Under the pieces are notes generated by a model. The model was not told the origin of the DNA. It saw only the letters and a list, made by a program, of their open reading frames with translations, and searched no databases. DNA of 64,000 nucleotides from an uncultured bacterium. Its GTDB lineage: Bacteria; Bacillota; Clostridia; Lachnospirales; Lachnospiraceae. Both the position numbers and the translations under genes were made by a program. The DNA is taken from the NCBI GenBank assembly GCA_947177425.1, contig CAMWUN010000017.1, positions 1 to 64,000 on the forward strand, written 5' to 3'. Shown piece after piece: positions 26,628 through 35,303 of the stretch (positions are counted from its first letter, which is position 1; each line of letters opens with the position of its first letter).

Positions 26628-27461
26628 CTAACGCGCTACCAGTTCCCGGTATTCCTCCTTCTTTTTGGAGATAATCCTGTCGATTTCTTCAAAGTAAGAA
26701 AGTTCGTTTCCTTCATCCTTATAAATCTTAAGGGCCGTAAGCATCCTGCTGGCCTGTGACGCCTCAAATTTCCCCTTTGCCTCTTCAAAAAGCTTTTCCA
26801 GCTCCAGGGATAATTCATGATACTCCCCATGCCCTGCGATAAAGGCCACATAATCGCCCTCCGCCAGAGCCAGTCTCTGTGCTGCCAGATATTGTAATCC
26901 TGAAACTTTACTGCCCGTCATCTCAAAGGCCCGCATAAAATATTTTGCCGCCATGCCAAACTGGAACAGTTCTGCGTACGCTGCCCCCATATTATGGAAA
27001 ATAGACGGTTTCAAGGCGCTTTCTGTTTCCGGGAGCTGTCTGCACAACTGGTCATACTCATCCAAAGCCATCTGGCACCTGTGGTTTTTCAAAAGAAAAT
27101 CAGCCTGCTTTTTCAGCCGTTCATAGTCTGTCAGCCCTGCATTGCTCTGGACCACATCCTCTATCTTTTTCTTTTCTTCCGGCGTACAGTAGTTGACATA
27201 GTCTAAAATTGTACCCACAAATATCCCCGGCTGAATTCCCCGGTTGAAAAGGTTCAGAAGCTGGTGTCCCAGTTCCGAAAGCCCACACTCTGTATCCAGC
27301 CACTGTGCCAGCTTCTTATCCATAATATCCCGGGTAATCATAAAGGGGTTGCTTGCAAAAAGCCAGCACAGTTCTTCCACACAATATACATTCACGCACA
27401 GGCTTTCAAAATGATAGGGATTCTTTGCATACTTCCCCATACATAATAACATCCTGCCCAT
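26628..27461 (-). CDS. Helical repeat (TPR-like) protein of unknown function
   Basis: This 277-residue protein has no recognised name. The N-terminal 100 residues (beginning about MGRMLLCMGKYAKNPYHF) form an unknown domain. Residues about 120-240 show two or three helix-turn-helix repeats of TPR type (MALDEYDQLCRQLPE, IFHNMGAAYAELFQFGMAAKY). The ATG at 27461 is preferred because GGAG lies 8 bp upstream, while the GTG at 27470 overlaps that site. It sits between the Hsp70-like gene (27 bp) and the coiled-coil membrane protein gene, in one operon. TPR proteins often act as chaperone cofactors, which fits the neighbour but is not proven. Confidence 0.75.
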   Translation of the reverse strand: MGRMLLCMGKYAKNPYHFESLCVNVYCVEELCWLFASNPFMITRDIMDKKLAQWLDTECGLSELGHQLLNLFNRGIQPGIFVGTILDYVNYCTPEEKKKIEDVVQSNAGLTDYERLKKQADFLLKNHRCQMALDEYDQLCRQLPETESALKPSIFHNMGAAYAELFQFGMAAKYFMRAFEMTGSKVSGLQYLAAQRLALAEGDYVAFIAGHGEYHELSLELEKLFEEAKGKFEASQASRMLTALKIYKDEGNELSYFEEIDRIISKKKEEYRELVAR

Positions 27462-27488
27462 ACAATGCACTCCTTTCCCATTTCCTGT

Positions 27489-28799
27489 TCAGACCATAAC
27501 CGTCTGGGTCCATGCCTTTCCGCTGGACCTGAACATTTCCCCGAATCCCATATCTTCTATTGTAACGGCAGCCTGGTTCACAGCCGTCATTTCCATATGG
27601 ATATTCAGCCTGGTGGTGCGCGGCGGACGCTGGGGAAGCCCTTCCAGAGACAGGGATCTGTACGTCACCTTTCCCCCTGTCAGAGGTGTAATAACAAACT
27701 CCACCGTGTTTCCACTCTCTAAAATAATATCAAAGTCCGATGACGCCTCGTACCAGTTGACGCCCGCATCCAGAATGGCATAATAGGAATCTTCTCCCCG
27801 GCGCAAAGCCCTGATGCCTATATTGGATTTCAGCTTATCGTCTCCTAAATAGACATGCTCTTTCCATTCTCCGCTGGGGCGCAGCCTCTCCATCATGCCA
27901 TAGCAGGCGCCTTTGCTGTAAAGATTATTCCCCTGGAAAACCCGCCGGTTCCTGCATAGAAGCCTTAGGGATTCTTTTGCCCAGTTTTCCTTGAATCCGT
28001 CCCCCAGAAGAAAAATGGTGGAAACGGCTCTGTCCTTTAATTCTCTGCCTGCTATGTCCAGAAACAGCATGTCCAGTTCTTCCATCTGCTTTCTGCGCGT
28101 CTCCGGCTCTTCTTTCCAGACCCTTCTGTCCATTTCAGGATAATGCCGCTGCTCTATCACCACTACCTTGGGGGAAGTTCTGGCATTACATTCCAGGCAC
28201 AGGGTCTTTAACGTGGTATGGTATTCAAATATCATCACACCGCTTTTCCTAAGTTCCCGGCTCTGGTGCAGGGTATATGCATAAAAGCTTTCCAGATGGT
28301 TCTGGAAACAGATATATTCTGCTTTCAGGGAAAGCCCCGCCGCCACCTTTCCCAGCACATCCACAATCCGCGGAGTCAGCTCTTCCACGGTAAACATAAA
28401 AGCTTCTATCTGGCTTAACTGGATACGGATGTTTAAAAGGGACAGGCTTCTTTTGACGAAAAGGGTAAGAAGGGCTGCCGGGTCAAAGGCTTCCCCCTCC
28501 ACCAGCACATCCTCCCCCCGCTCTGCCAGCGTAAGTAAGTCTTCCACCAGTATGCCGTTTTCTTCCTTTGCAAATTTAATGGCTTCCTTTCCGTAATACC
28601 ACTGCCCCACGCCGCTCCTTTTACACAGAACCACGGGAATGTTGTATTGTTCCGTGCCTGCCACTGCTGAGACGGTTTCCGGTTCTGTCTCCTCCATCCC
28701 GCAATAACTGATCTGGGCAAAAGTCCGTCCAAGATCATATCCCACAGCCACTTTCCTGCTGTTCTTTTTTCCAGTAATATCCTTCTGGCCCTGAAACAT
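27489..28799 (-). CDS. Hsp70/actin-fold protein, DUF5716-like
   Basis: This 436-residue protein looks like a divergent member of the actin/Hsp70 ATPase superfamily. The phosphate-1 loop reads VAVGYDLGRTFAQISY at about 17-32. A second nucleotide-binding region resembles the late Hsp70 adenosine motif (IFLLGDGF, then YSKGACYGM). A beta-rich tail of about 130 residues follows, where Hsp70 has its peptide-binding beta domain. I believe it matches the family catalogued as DUF5716, from memory. The ATG at 28799 has GGGGAG 7 bp upstream and is preferred over the TTG at 28814. The 1191-residue protein gene ends just before it. No DnaJ or GrpE gene is nearby. ATPase activity is inferred. Confidence 0.75.
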   Translation of the reverse strand: MFQGQKDITGKKNSRKVAVGYDLGRTFAQISYCGMEETEPETVSAVAGTEQYNIPVVLCKRSGVGQWYYGKEAIKFAKEENGILVEDLLTLAERGEDVLVEGEAFDPAALLTLFVKRSLSLLNIRIQLSQIEAFMFTVEELTPRIVDVLGKVAAGLSLKAEYICFQNHLESFYAYTLHQSRELRKSGVMIFEYHTTLKTLCLECNARTSPKVVVIEQRHYPEMDRRVWKEEPETRRKQMEELDMLFLDIAGRELKDRAVSTIFLLGDGFKENWAKESLRLLCRNRRVFQGNNLYSKGACYGMMERLRPSGEWKEHVYLGDDKLKSNIGIRALRRGEDSYYAILDAGVNWYEASSDFDIILESGNTVEFVITPLTGGKVTYRSLSLEGLPQRPPRTTRLNIHMEMTAVNQAAVTIEDMGFGEMFRSSGKAWTQTVMV

Positions 28800-28816
28800 T
28801 TTCTTACTCCCCAAAT

Positions 28817-31800
28817 CTAAATCATATGAAATAATTCATTTACAAGATAATCCTTTTCGAAGTACTCGTAAAGCTGGCTTTCCATGGTCTCGTAATCCTG
28901 TAAGTTCCTTCCCACGGCAATGTCATTGAGCATATCGTACCGGCTTTCCTTCTGCTCCCTTCCGGTATCGTTGCGGCTTAAAGTGCCGCTTGCCATCAGG
29001 TGCTCCTTCCCTTCCTGGTTTTCTGTAATATAATACTGCAAATGCTCCCCAAAGAAAAGGATAAACTGCTTAACGCACACGCCTCCGAACATATCCTGCA
29101 TTTCTTCCTTTATATATTCCTCTTCAATGGTGTCTTCCTTTTCAATCAGATAGTGGATAACGGCCGCCTCGCCTTCCCTGACGCGGTATTCCACCATAGT
29201 CTTATCCAGAAACTGGCGCATGAATACAATATTGTCCGCATACTCTTTAAAGTAAGGAAAGTACTTGTTCTGGGCAAGTATCTCCCGCAAAAATACCAGC
29301 AGGCACCGGGAAATACGCTCGTCCACCAGCTTTTTATTTTCTGCATAGTATCTGGTATAGGCCAGCCTGCACACAAGCGGAAAGTCCTCTTCCTGACGTT
29401 CAATAACCCTCTGCATATCCTCCAGGACAAATTCGTCTATGGGCTTATCCAGCACAAAGTAATCGTAAGAACACTGGGCAAGGACAGCCAGTTCCACCTC
29501 TGTCCCCGCGCCCCCCGACACATAGCCCTTAAAAATCTGTGCCCGCTCCGCCACATGGGCTCCGGTATAAAGGGACTGGACTAAAATTTTCTCGCTTAAA
29601 TGATAAGCGTCTACACCGAAAGAATCGGCGGCTTTCCAGATATCCCGCATTTCTATGCATGTTCCCATGAAAAACCTGCATAAGTATTCCAGAAGGTTCT
29701 CGTCATATTTTCCCGCCTTAAATGCCCGGAATGCCAGAAGGGTCATTGCCTCGTCTTCCACCATGCCTTCGATGGCAAGGAGCCTGCTGCAGAGCCTTAC
29801 GATAATCTTTGCGTCAATACCCTCCACGCCCCGAAGCTTCATCCATTCATAAGCCTTCTCATACATGCCGCGAAGCACCAGAAAACGGAGAACTTTGGCA
29901 AAACAGCGGTTTTCTATCTGTTCCGGGGACAGCGCTTCCAGATAATCATCCAGTTCCCGCATCCTGTCGTTATCAAAAAAGAAATCTATCAGCCGCATCC
30001 TGATTTCCCGTCTGACCTCATCTATTATCTCTTCCGAATCGGCAAGCCGTTTCATATATTCAACATTTTCTGCTGTGATTCCCGACAGATAACCGCCCCG
30101 CTCGCACAGCCACATGTCAAAATGTACACATCCTGTAACATACGGCCCGATAACGGAAGCCAACTGCTCCGGCGCCATCAGTCTCTCCAGCACATATTCC
30201 TCCTCCCGGCAGAACCGGTTTCCTTTTTTGTCCTCTAAAAGCAGCCGGCACTCACCGCTGTAGATGGGAATATAGGCTTCTTTACCTGTAAACGGGCAGA
30301 CCGTCTCTTTCTTTTCCTTTTCGTAGATCAATACCGCTTTTCTGATATCCTTTCGTTCCACTGCCAGCCGGTGCATAAACAAAGCGCCGGAAAGTCCCTG
30401 GGCAGTTTCCTCCGTAATCATAAAGGGGGTAAGCAGATTTTTGTACAAATAGGCAAGGTACTGGTTGTTCCTGCCTTTCAAAGCCTGAAACACCACAAAG
30501 CGTTCAATCTGTTCCCGGTAGTTCTCATAAAGTTCGGGATACTGCCCTTTCACCTTATGGACATAGGAATAAAGAAAGGCGTTGTGCAGGCTGTCAAGGC
30601 TGCTGTCAAAGGCAAAGTACATGAGCACCATTCTGGGGATTTCCCTGCCCTCGGCCAGGCTGTCCTCCCCAAGGGGAAAGGACATCATGTAATGCTCGTA
30701 AAGCCGGGTGATCCGCAGTTCCTTTTCAATTCCCTTTTCATACCAGGGAAAGCTGAACGGCGCCGTTATGCTGCCTTTAATCAGCAGGGTGCAGATAGCC
30801 TGCAGAATCTCATCCGTAGGCATTACTCTGTAGCAGGCCTTTAAAATATAAAACAGCCTGCTGGAATAGTTTTTCTGTTTCTGGGCCAGATAAACGCACT
30901 GGTGGATAATGTCCACAGTCAGCAGTTCTTTCTTGGCCGCATAGGACAAAACCTGCATCTCAAAACTTCCCAGCCGCATCAGAAGGGTTGGGTTAGCCAT
31001 TAAAAGATTCCACCCTTCAATATAAAGGACTGGACTGGTACACCCCTGCCTGAACTGCTCTTCCAGCACAATCCATCTCTTGGAAGGACTTCTTGTATAG
31101 TCTTCCGAAAGGTACAGCAGCAGCCAGGCAATCCGCCAGTTATCGGAGTTCTGGGTAAAAATCCTTTCCACCTGCCCGGCCGTCTCGTCAATATATACAT
31201 CCTTACGGTTCATCAGTGTGGTCAGATAAAGATAATAGCAATAAAGGGTAGGATCAAAATGTTCTTCCAGCGCTTTGTCCGCCTGGCTTAAAATCCACTC
31301 CGCCTCATTATAACGCTCACTGGTAATCAGAAACTGAGTCTTAAACAGCTTCACCGCCAAATCCCTGTCGTCCATATGAATCAGTTCCTCAATCAGCTCC
31401 CCTGTCTCCTTCATCCAGGAAGCGGCGCTGATTTTCTTCGTACGGAAAGCTTCATAATACTGCATCAGCTCCATAATCTTATGCTTTTTCTGTCTGCGTA
31501 CCCCCGGCACCCGGGCGGTCACTGTCTTATTTACCACAGTAATCCGGGCGGTCAGGGAAACATACGGGTTGGACAGACGGATTTCCCCATAATTTCTGCC
31601 TGCATGAAGCTTCCCGGCCGACACATAAAAGGGCAGCCTGCAGCAGTTGCCCAGAAAATCCTCGTCCCGTATAGTCTCCTTCTCAAGGGCTATAAAGTCC
31701 CCGTCTTTTTCTATAAAAAGTTCTGAATACCCCCATCCGTTACGGTTGATGACCAGCTTTCCCTCTGTCATATCCCTGGGGTTATCTATGCGTATTTCTG

Positions 31801-32392
31801 TCTCTTCAAGAAGGAATTCCACCTTTTGCTTTTTTTTGATTTCCAGCAGAAATTCTTCCACATTCTGCTCTCTGACGGCCCCCTGCAAAAGTCCCCGGTA
31901 AACGGCATAATACTGTCTGTCCGCACCATGAAAGACGCGTGCAAAGTCCCGGGAGTAGAACAGATTCACCGCTTCCCCCCAGTTGGTTCTGGCCAGATTT
32001 GCAAAGTGGAACAGATTTCGGATATCCCCAAGGTCCGATTCCAGGGTTCCCTGGGTAATTGTCACGTGATAGGGCACAAAGTATTCACCCTGATTGGATA
32101 TAATCCTGAATTCACCCTTTAAGCTGTCCCCTTCCTCCATGCCGGAGGCGTCGAAGTGATAGGGAATCTCCTCCTTTTGTCCTGAAAAACGGCTCACAAG
32201 GCACTTCATCCTAAGCCGCGTGGATGATACACTTCCCTCCGACATCGCATTTTCAGGGCCGGTAATGGTAAAACTTCCCTCATAACTTTCGCCTTCTCTT
32301 AAACGAAGCTCTATGGCAGGCTCAGAAAAATCCAGACTATGGACATCCTTATTAAAATTTCCTTCCAAAATTTTCTTTACTATCCCCTGCAC
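28817..32392 (-). CDS. Large DUF5717-like protein
   Basis: This 1191-residue protein has no known function. From memory it corresponds to the Clostridia family named DUF5717. The first 300 residues are beta-rich with two or three immunoglobulin-like stretches (ELRLREGESYEGSFTITG, GEFRIISNQGEYFVPYHV, YVSLTARITVV). The remaining 850 are alpha-helical with solenoid-like repeats and conserved aromatic residues, as in a scaffold. There is no signal peptide or membrane segment. The GTG start has GGAGG 9 bp upstream. It is the first gene of a four-gene operon with the Hsp70-like, TPR-like and coiled-coil membrane proteins. A scaffold or client-handling role is an inference. Confidence 0.78.
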   Translation of the reverse strand: MQGIVKKILEGNFNKDVHSLDFSEPAIELRLREGESYEGSFTITGPENAMSEGSVSSTRLRMKCLVSRFSGQKEEIPYHFDASGMEEGDSLKGEFRIISNQGEYFVPYHVTITQGTLESDLGDIRNLFHFANLARTNWGEAVNLFYSRDFARVFHGADRQYYAVYRGLLQGAVREQNVEEFLLEIKKKQKVEFLLEETEIRIDNPRDMTEGKLVINRNGWGYSELFIEKDGDFIALEKETIRDEDFLGNCCRLPFYVSAGKLHAGRNYGEIRLSNPYVSLTARITVVNKTVTARVPGVRRQKKHKIMELMQYYEAFRTKKISAASWMKETGELIEELIHMDDRDLAVKLFKTQFLITSERYNEAEWILSQADKALEEHFDPTLYCYYLYLTTLMNRKDVYIDETAGQVERIFTQNSDNWRIAWLLLYLSEDYTRSPSKRWIVLEEQFRQGCTSPVLYIEGWNLLMANPTLLMRLGSFEMQVLSYAAKKELLTVDIIHQCVYLAQKQKNYSSRLFYILKACYRVMPTDEILQAICTLLIKGSITAPFSFPWYEKGIEKELRITRLYEHYMMSFPLGEDSLAEGREIPRMVLMYFAFDSSLDSLHNAFLYSYVHKVKGQYPELYENYREQIERFVVFQALKGRNNQYLAYLYKNLLTPFMITEETAQGLSGALFMHRLAVERKDIRKAVLIYEKEKKETVCPFTGKEAYIPIYSGECRLLLEDKKGNRFCREEEYVLERLMAPEQLASVIGPYVTGCVHFDMWLCERGGYLSGITAENVEYMKRLADSEEIIDEVRREIRMRLIDFFFDNDRMRELDDYLEALSPEQIENRCFAKVLRFLVLRGMYEKAYEWMKLRGVEGIDAKIIVRLCSRLLAIEGMVEDEAMTLLAFRAFKAGKYDENLLEYLCRFFMGTCIEMRDIWKAADSFGVDAYHLSEKILVQSLYTGAHVAERAQIFKGYVSGGAGTEVELAVLAQCSYDYFVLDKPIDEFVLEDMQRVIERQEEDFPLVCRLAYTRYYAENKKLVDERISRCLLVFLREILAQNKYFPYFKEYADNIVFMRQFLDKTMVEYRVREGEAAVIHYLIEKEDTIEEEYIKEEMQDMFGGVCVKQFILFFGEHLQYYITENQEGKEHLMASGTLSRNDTGREQKESRYDMLNDIAVGRNLQDYETMESQLYEYFEKDYLVNELFHMI

Positions 32393-32452
32393 TGCGCGGT
32401 TCCTCCAGTTACCTGTTTTTCTTTAGTGTGGATATATCCGTAATTATTATTT

Positions 32453-32482
32453 ATTATATTTTATAATTATGGGAAACGGCAA
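32453..32482 (-). promoter_or_regulatory. Promoter of the Hsp70-like operon
   Basis: On the minus strand TTGCCG (plus 32477-32482) and TATAAT (plus 32453-32458) are 18 bp apart, about 65 bp upstream of the GTG start. The -10 box matches the consensus. Confidence 0.5.
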
Positions 32483-32540
32483 GTCTATTTCCTGCCTGCT
32501 ATAGTATACCATTATTGCGGGGGCTTCCGCAACAAAGTGC

Positions 32541-32610
32541 TGAAAAAATATCGGCCGGCATACGCAGAGTATGGCGGGGCAGGTGTTTTCCGGCTCCGCT
32601 GTACTCTGCC
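32541..32610 (-). terminator. Terminator after the split SpoIID-like gene
   Basis: GCAGAGTA (32564-32571) pairs with TACTCTGC (32602-32609), with extra GC pairing inside. On the minus strand a T run (plus 32542-32549) follows. It ends the transcript of the 3' half. Confidence 0.6.
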
Positions 32611-32626
32611 ATATTGTGCTGTTTCA

Positions 32627-33199
32627 TCATCCAGGTTCAGCAATGCGGCTGACCCCTACATATATGTTGGAAATGCTGTACCATGTGGGATAGTCAACAA
32701 TACCGGACTGGGGCAGGTTGAATATTTTCTGGAATGTTTTTACAGCCTGTGCGGTGGCGGGGCCGTAAATACCGTCAACAGCAATTGTTGGAATCGCCGG
32801 GTAATTTTGGGCAATGCGGTTAAGCTGCTGCTGCATCTGACGCACTTTATCCCCAGTAGAGCCGATGGACAGGTTGTAACCCGGCCATGAGGAAGGAACG
32901 CCTGCAATGCTCTCCGCTGTGTTGATGTACATGTCGCTTCCATAATAATAGTGGATAATATCAACGGCAGAGTATCCTTCTTCCCCTAAATACTTCGACC
33001 CCCACTGGCTTAAGCCATTGCAGGTGACTCTCCTGCCATCGCAATAAGATGTAAAAATAGGCTGGCGGACACCAGGACGTGACAAATAGTTGGCAAACAC
33101 GCTGTCAACTACCCGGTCAATGTTTTCGTAAAAATTCCTGCCCCTTATCCATTTCTGGTCGTAGGCTGTAGAAGATGTAATGGTAAAATTGTAGCCTTT
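32627..33199 (-). CDS. 3' part of interrupted SpoIID-like/peptidoglycan-binding gene
   Basis: This is the C-terminal 190 residues of a protein whose 5' part lies at 37060-37758. The first 110 residues match the second half of a SpoIID-type fold (DQKWIRGRNFYEN, FTSYCDGRR, NGLSQWGSKYLGEEGYS, IIHYYYG). The last 75 are a PG_binding_1 domain (LSIGSTGDKVRQMQQQLNRI, VDGIYGPATAQAVKTFQ). It has no start of its own: an open frame extends upstream into the recombinase gene, but that part is not protein-like. Joining at the 10-bp repeat gives TEWYRN followed by KGYNFT in the same frame. SpoIID-type proteins hydrolyse or remodel peptidoglycan during sporulation. Confidence 0.85.
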   Translation of the reverse strand, partial: KGYNFTITSSTAYDQKWIRGRNFYENIDRVVDSVFANYLSRPGVRQPIFTSYCDGRRVTCNGLSQWGSKYLGEEGYSAVDIIHYYYGSDMYINTAESIAGVPSSWPGYNLSIGSTGDKVRQMQQQLNRIAQNYPAIPTIAVDGIYGPATAQAVKTFQKIFNLPQSGIVDYPTWYSISNIYVGVSRIAEPG

Positions 33200-34889
33200 A
33201 TTCCGGTACGGGGAAACCAGTAGTTTCAGGCAAAATTTTATCTTTTGCAGACAAAGCCCTATCTGGGGGCGGCCCAAAGTTTTCTCTCCCTATCCTGTAT
33301 TTTATATGGATATCTGCATCTTTTACCTGAATTTGCCCAATCATGGAAAATAGCAGCATTTTCTTTGTCTTTATGTCTGCGCCCTTAAATATCTCCTTCC
33401 AGTCCGGGAACATGGCAGTCAATCTTTCTCTGCATCCGCCCATATCGACTAATTTAGTCAATTCATCCTTTAACTGCTGCGCATTTTCCTCCAGTTCCAT
33501 GCGCAATCGTTCCTTATCCTTTATCAGGGAGGAAAGCTTCTCTGGGTTGAAATAATAGTCTCCCCTGATGGCCTCCGGTATCTTTTCCTCCAGTGTCTGA
33601 ATATCATACTCCAAGGCTTTCTGTCTTTTCTGTACACCTTCCAGCTCCTTCTTTATTCTCTGTCTGCGCTGGTTTTGTTTCTTTTGTAATTCTGCTGCCA
33701 TGTCTATGGGTTTTAAACTCTCCAGACAGGCTTCCACTGCTTCAAATACAAGCCCTTCCAGATAACTTTGCGAATAGCAGGAACGTTCCGGACATTTGGA
33801 CGGGCACAGGTACCGGCCTGTAAATGCAGTCTTTCTTTCCCCTGATTTTGTTGTCCAGTGACTGCAGTAGCTTCCGTTTTTTAATCTTCCTCCACAGTAT
33901 CCGCAGACTGCCAGTCCGGTCAGCGCAAGCTGCCCTTTCGTGCTGAAGGGCGTATGGTTCTGCGCTTCGTATTCTTCCGACAATTTGTTGTGGGACGCAT
34001 TGATTTTTGCCTTTCGTGCTTCCCGGATTTCCTGTGCCCTCTCCCATACCTGCTGTGACACCACTATCAGTTCCGGTATCTGCTCGTCAGAGTATATCCA
34101 GTCGCGTCTGTCTAATCTGACATACGTGTCATGATGCACCCGCCGGTCAATTGCCAGGTATCCCATGTAGACCGGATTGGTCAATATGCTGCGTATGGTT
34201 CCGGCTTTCCACTTCTGTGTTGTCACCGCCGGAACCCCCTGGCTGTTTAATTCCTCCGCGATTTTGTAATACCCCATTCCCTGATAAATGGATAAATCGT
34301 ATATTTTCCTGACTATCCGCGCTTTTTCCTCCACAATCTCAAGCTTTTTCAACAGCCTTCCATGACTGCTGACCATGCCGGAAGGCACCAGCCGATAGCC
34401 GTATGGGGCCCTGCCTCCGGTAAATTTTCCCGACCTGACCAGTTCCTTCTGCGTATCCCGCACACGCATACTGGTCTTTTTGCTTTCCCCCTCGTTCTGC
34501 CAGAACCGGATATAGTTGAGCAGTTTGTCAATATGATCCTGGGTCTTTAACTGGCCGTCCTTAATCGTCCACACCTCAATGCCAAGCCGGTTCAGCGCCG
34601 CCACATAAAAGCTGTATTCCTCCTGCCTGCCTATCCTGTCCGACATATAAGCAAGAAGCACATCAAACTGCCCCTCCCTGGCGTCGGAGAGAATCTCCTG
34701 CAGAACTTCCCTCTCTTCCACACTGTTTTTGTATGCTGACACCGCCTTTTCCATATACTCCTTGTCAAACACCCAGTCGGGACGCCCGGCTATGTACTGT
34801 TTTGCCTGCGCCCGCTGCATTGGAATGTCATCGTCATGTAACTGTTGCTTCGAGGATACCCGGAGCAGAGTCCTTACCTTTTTATCCAA
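33198..34889 (-). CDS. Large serine recombinase
   Basis: This 563-residue site-specific recombinase most likely moves or excises the element that encloses it. The resolvase domain carries the catalytic serine in LLRVSSKQQ (S12) and the arginine motif DRIGR near residue 84. A recombinase domain follows (GGRAPYGYRLV, WKAGTIRSILTNPVYMGY). A zinc ribbon (CGYCGG at 329-334, then cysteines at 362-371) and a coiled coil (about 400-480) complete the integrase-like architecture. The TTG start follows AGGAGGG and overlaps the small upstream gene by 8 bp. Its stop codon TAA lies across the element border: the last codons GTA CCG GAA are the 10-bp core. It looks intact. Confidence 0.93.
   Translation of the reverse strand: MDKKVRTLLRVSSKQQLHDDDIPMQRAQAKQYIAGRPDWVFDKEYMEKAVSAYKNSVEEREVLQEILSDAREGQFDVLLAYMSDRIGRQEEYSFYVAALNRLGIEVWTIKDGQLKTQDHIDKLLNYIRFWQNEGESKKTSMRVRDTQKELVRSGKFTGGRAPYGYRLVPSGMVSSHGRLLKKLEIVEEKARIVRKIYDLSIYQGMGYYKIAEELNSQGVPAVTTQKWKAGTIRSILTNPVYMGYLAIDRRVHHDTYVRLDRRDWIYSDEQIPELIVVSQQVWERAQEIREARKAKINASHNKLSEEYEAQNHTPFSTKGQLALTGLAVCGYCGGRLKNGSYCSHWTTKSGERKTAFTGRYLCPSKCPERSCYSQSYLEGLVFEAVEACLESLKPIDMAAELQKKQNQRRQRIKKELEGVQKRQKALEYDIQTLEEKIPEAIRGDYYFNPEKLSSLIKDKERLRMELEENAQQLKDELTKLVDMGGCRERLTAMFPDWKEIFKGADIKTKKMLLFSMIGQIQVKDADIHIKYRIGRENFGPPPDRALSAKDKILPETTGFPVPE
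33200..33209. repeat. Attachment-site core, copy 1
   Basis: ATTCCGGTAC occurs here and at 37066-37075 as an exact direct repeat. Here it joins the recombinase stop region to the 3' half of the interrupted gene. The inner side has an arm TAGTTTCAGG at 33221-33230 that matches, inverted, the arm inside the other end. Confidence 0.85.
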
Positions 34890-35112
34890 CGCTGCATCCC
34901 TCCTTATCCTTCATGGACAAAAATGAGGAGGGCGTTTCCTCTGCCCGCCCGGCTCCGGCTTCCATCTTTTCCAGACAGATTGCTTTCAATCTGCCTGTGA
35001 ACTCTTCTTCCGCCCTCCGGCAGGGCTGTTCCGGGAATTCCAGCGTGACTGTTACTGTCGTACCTTTATACGCCAAAATTAAGTCCTTCCTGGTTCCTGT
35101 GTTGAAAATCAT
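34882..35112 (-). CDS. Small protein encoded next to the recombinase
   Basis: A 76-residue protein of unknown family (begins MIFNTGTRKDLILAYKG). It has a short beta-rich start followed by a charged helical stretch (RRAEEEFTGRLKAICLEKME). Its stop overlaps the recombinase start by 8 bp, and its ATG follows GAAGGA. The tight coupling suggests a role in recombination, possibly a recombination directionality factor that permits excision. That is an inference; no helix-turn-helix is obvious. Confidence 0.6.
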   Translation of the reverse strand: MIFNTGTRKDLILAYKGTTVTVTLEFPEQPCRRAEEEFTGRLKAICLEKMEAGAGRAEETPSSFLSMKDKEGCSVG

Positions 35113-35200
35113 GTAGATACATCCTTCTGCAAAATCCTCTTTACATGATTATGTGAATGTTTTCCCTTGTATTCAAAGGCAATTTTGGGACAACATGGAT

Positions 35201-35251
35201 AAAAATGCGCTCAGACAAAGGCTCATTGCCTTCATCTGAACGCATCTTTTT
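35201..35251. terminator. Hairpin between the element's two gene groups
   Basis: ATGCGCTCAGA on the left pairs imperfectly with TCTGAACGCAT on the right, with AAGGC/GCCTT inside and A/T runs at both ends. It can terminate in either direction, so the DUF5722 gene and the recombinase pair may be transcribed separately. Confidence 0.6.
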
Positions 35252-35303
35252 CATTTCCATCCAGTCAGCCTGCCTGCCAAAGATAGCAGTAATGGCACCT
35301 GGT

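Noticed and set aside
33200-33277. Extension of the 3' SpoIID-like half to a start at 33277
   Set aside because: The extra residues come from the recombinase gene read in another frame and are not protein-like; the protein-like sequence begins exactly at the repeat.
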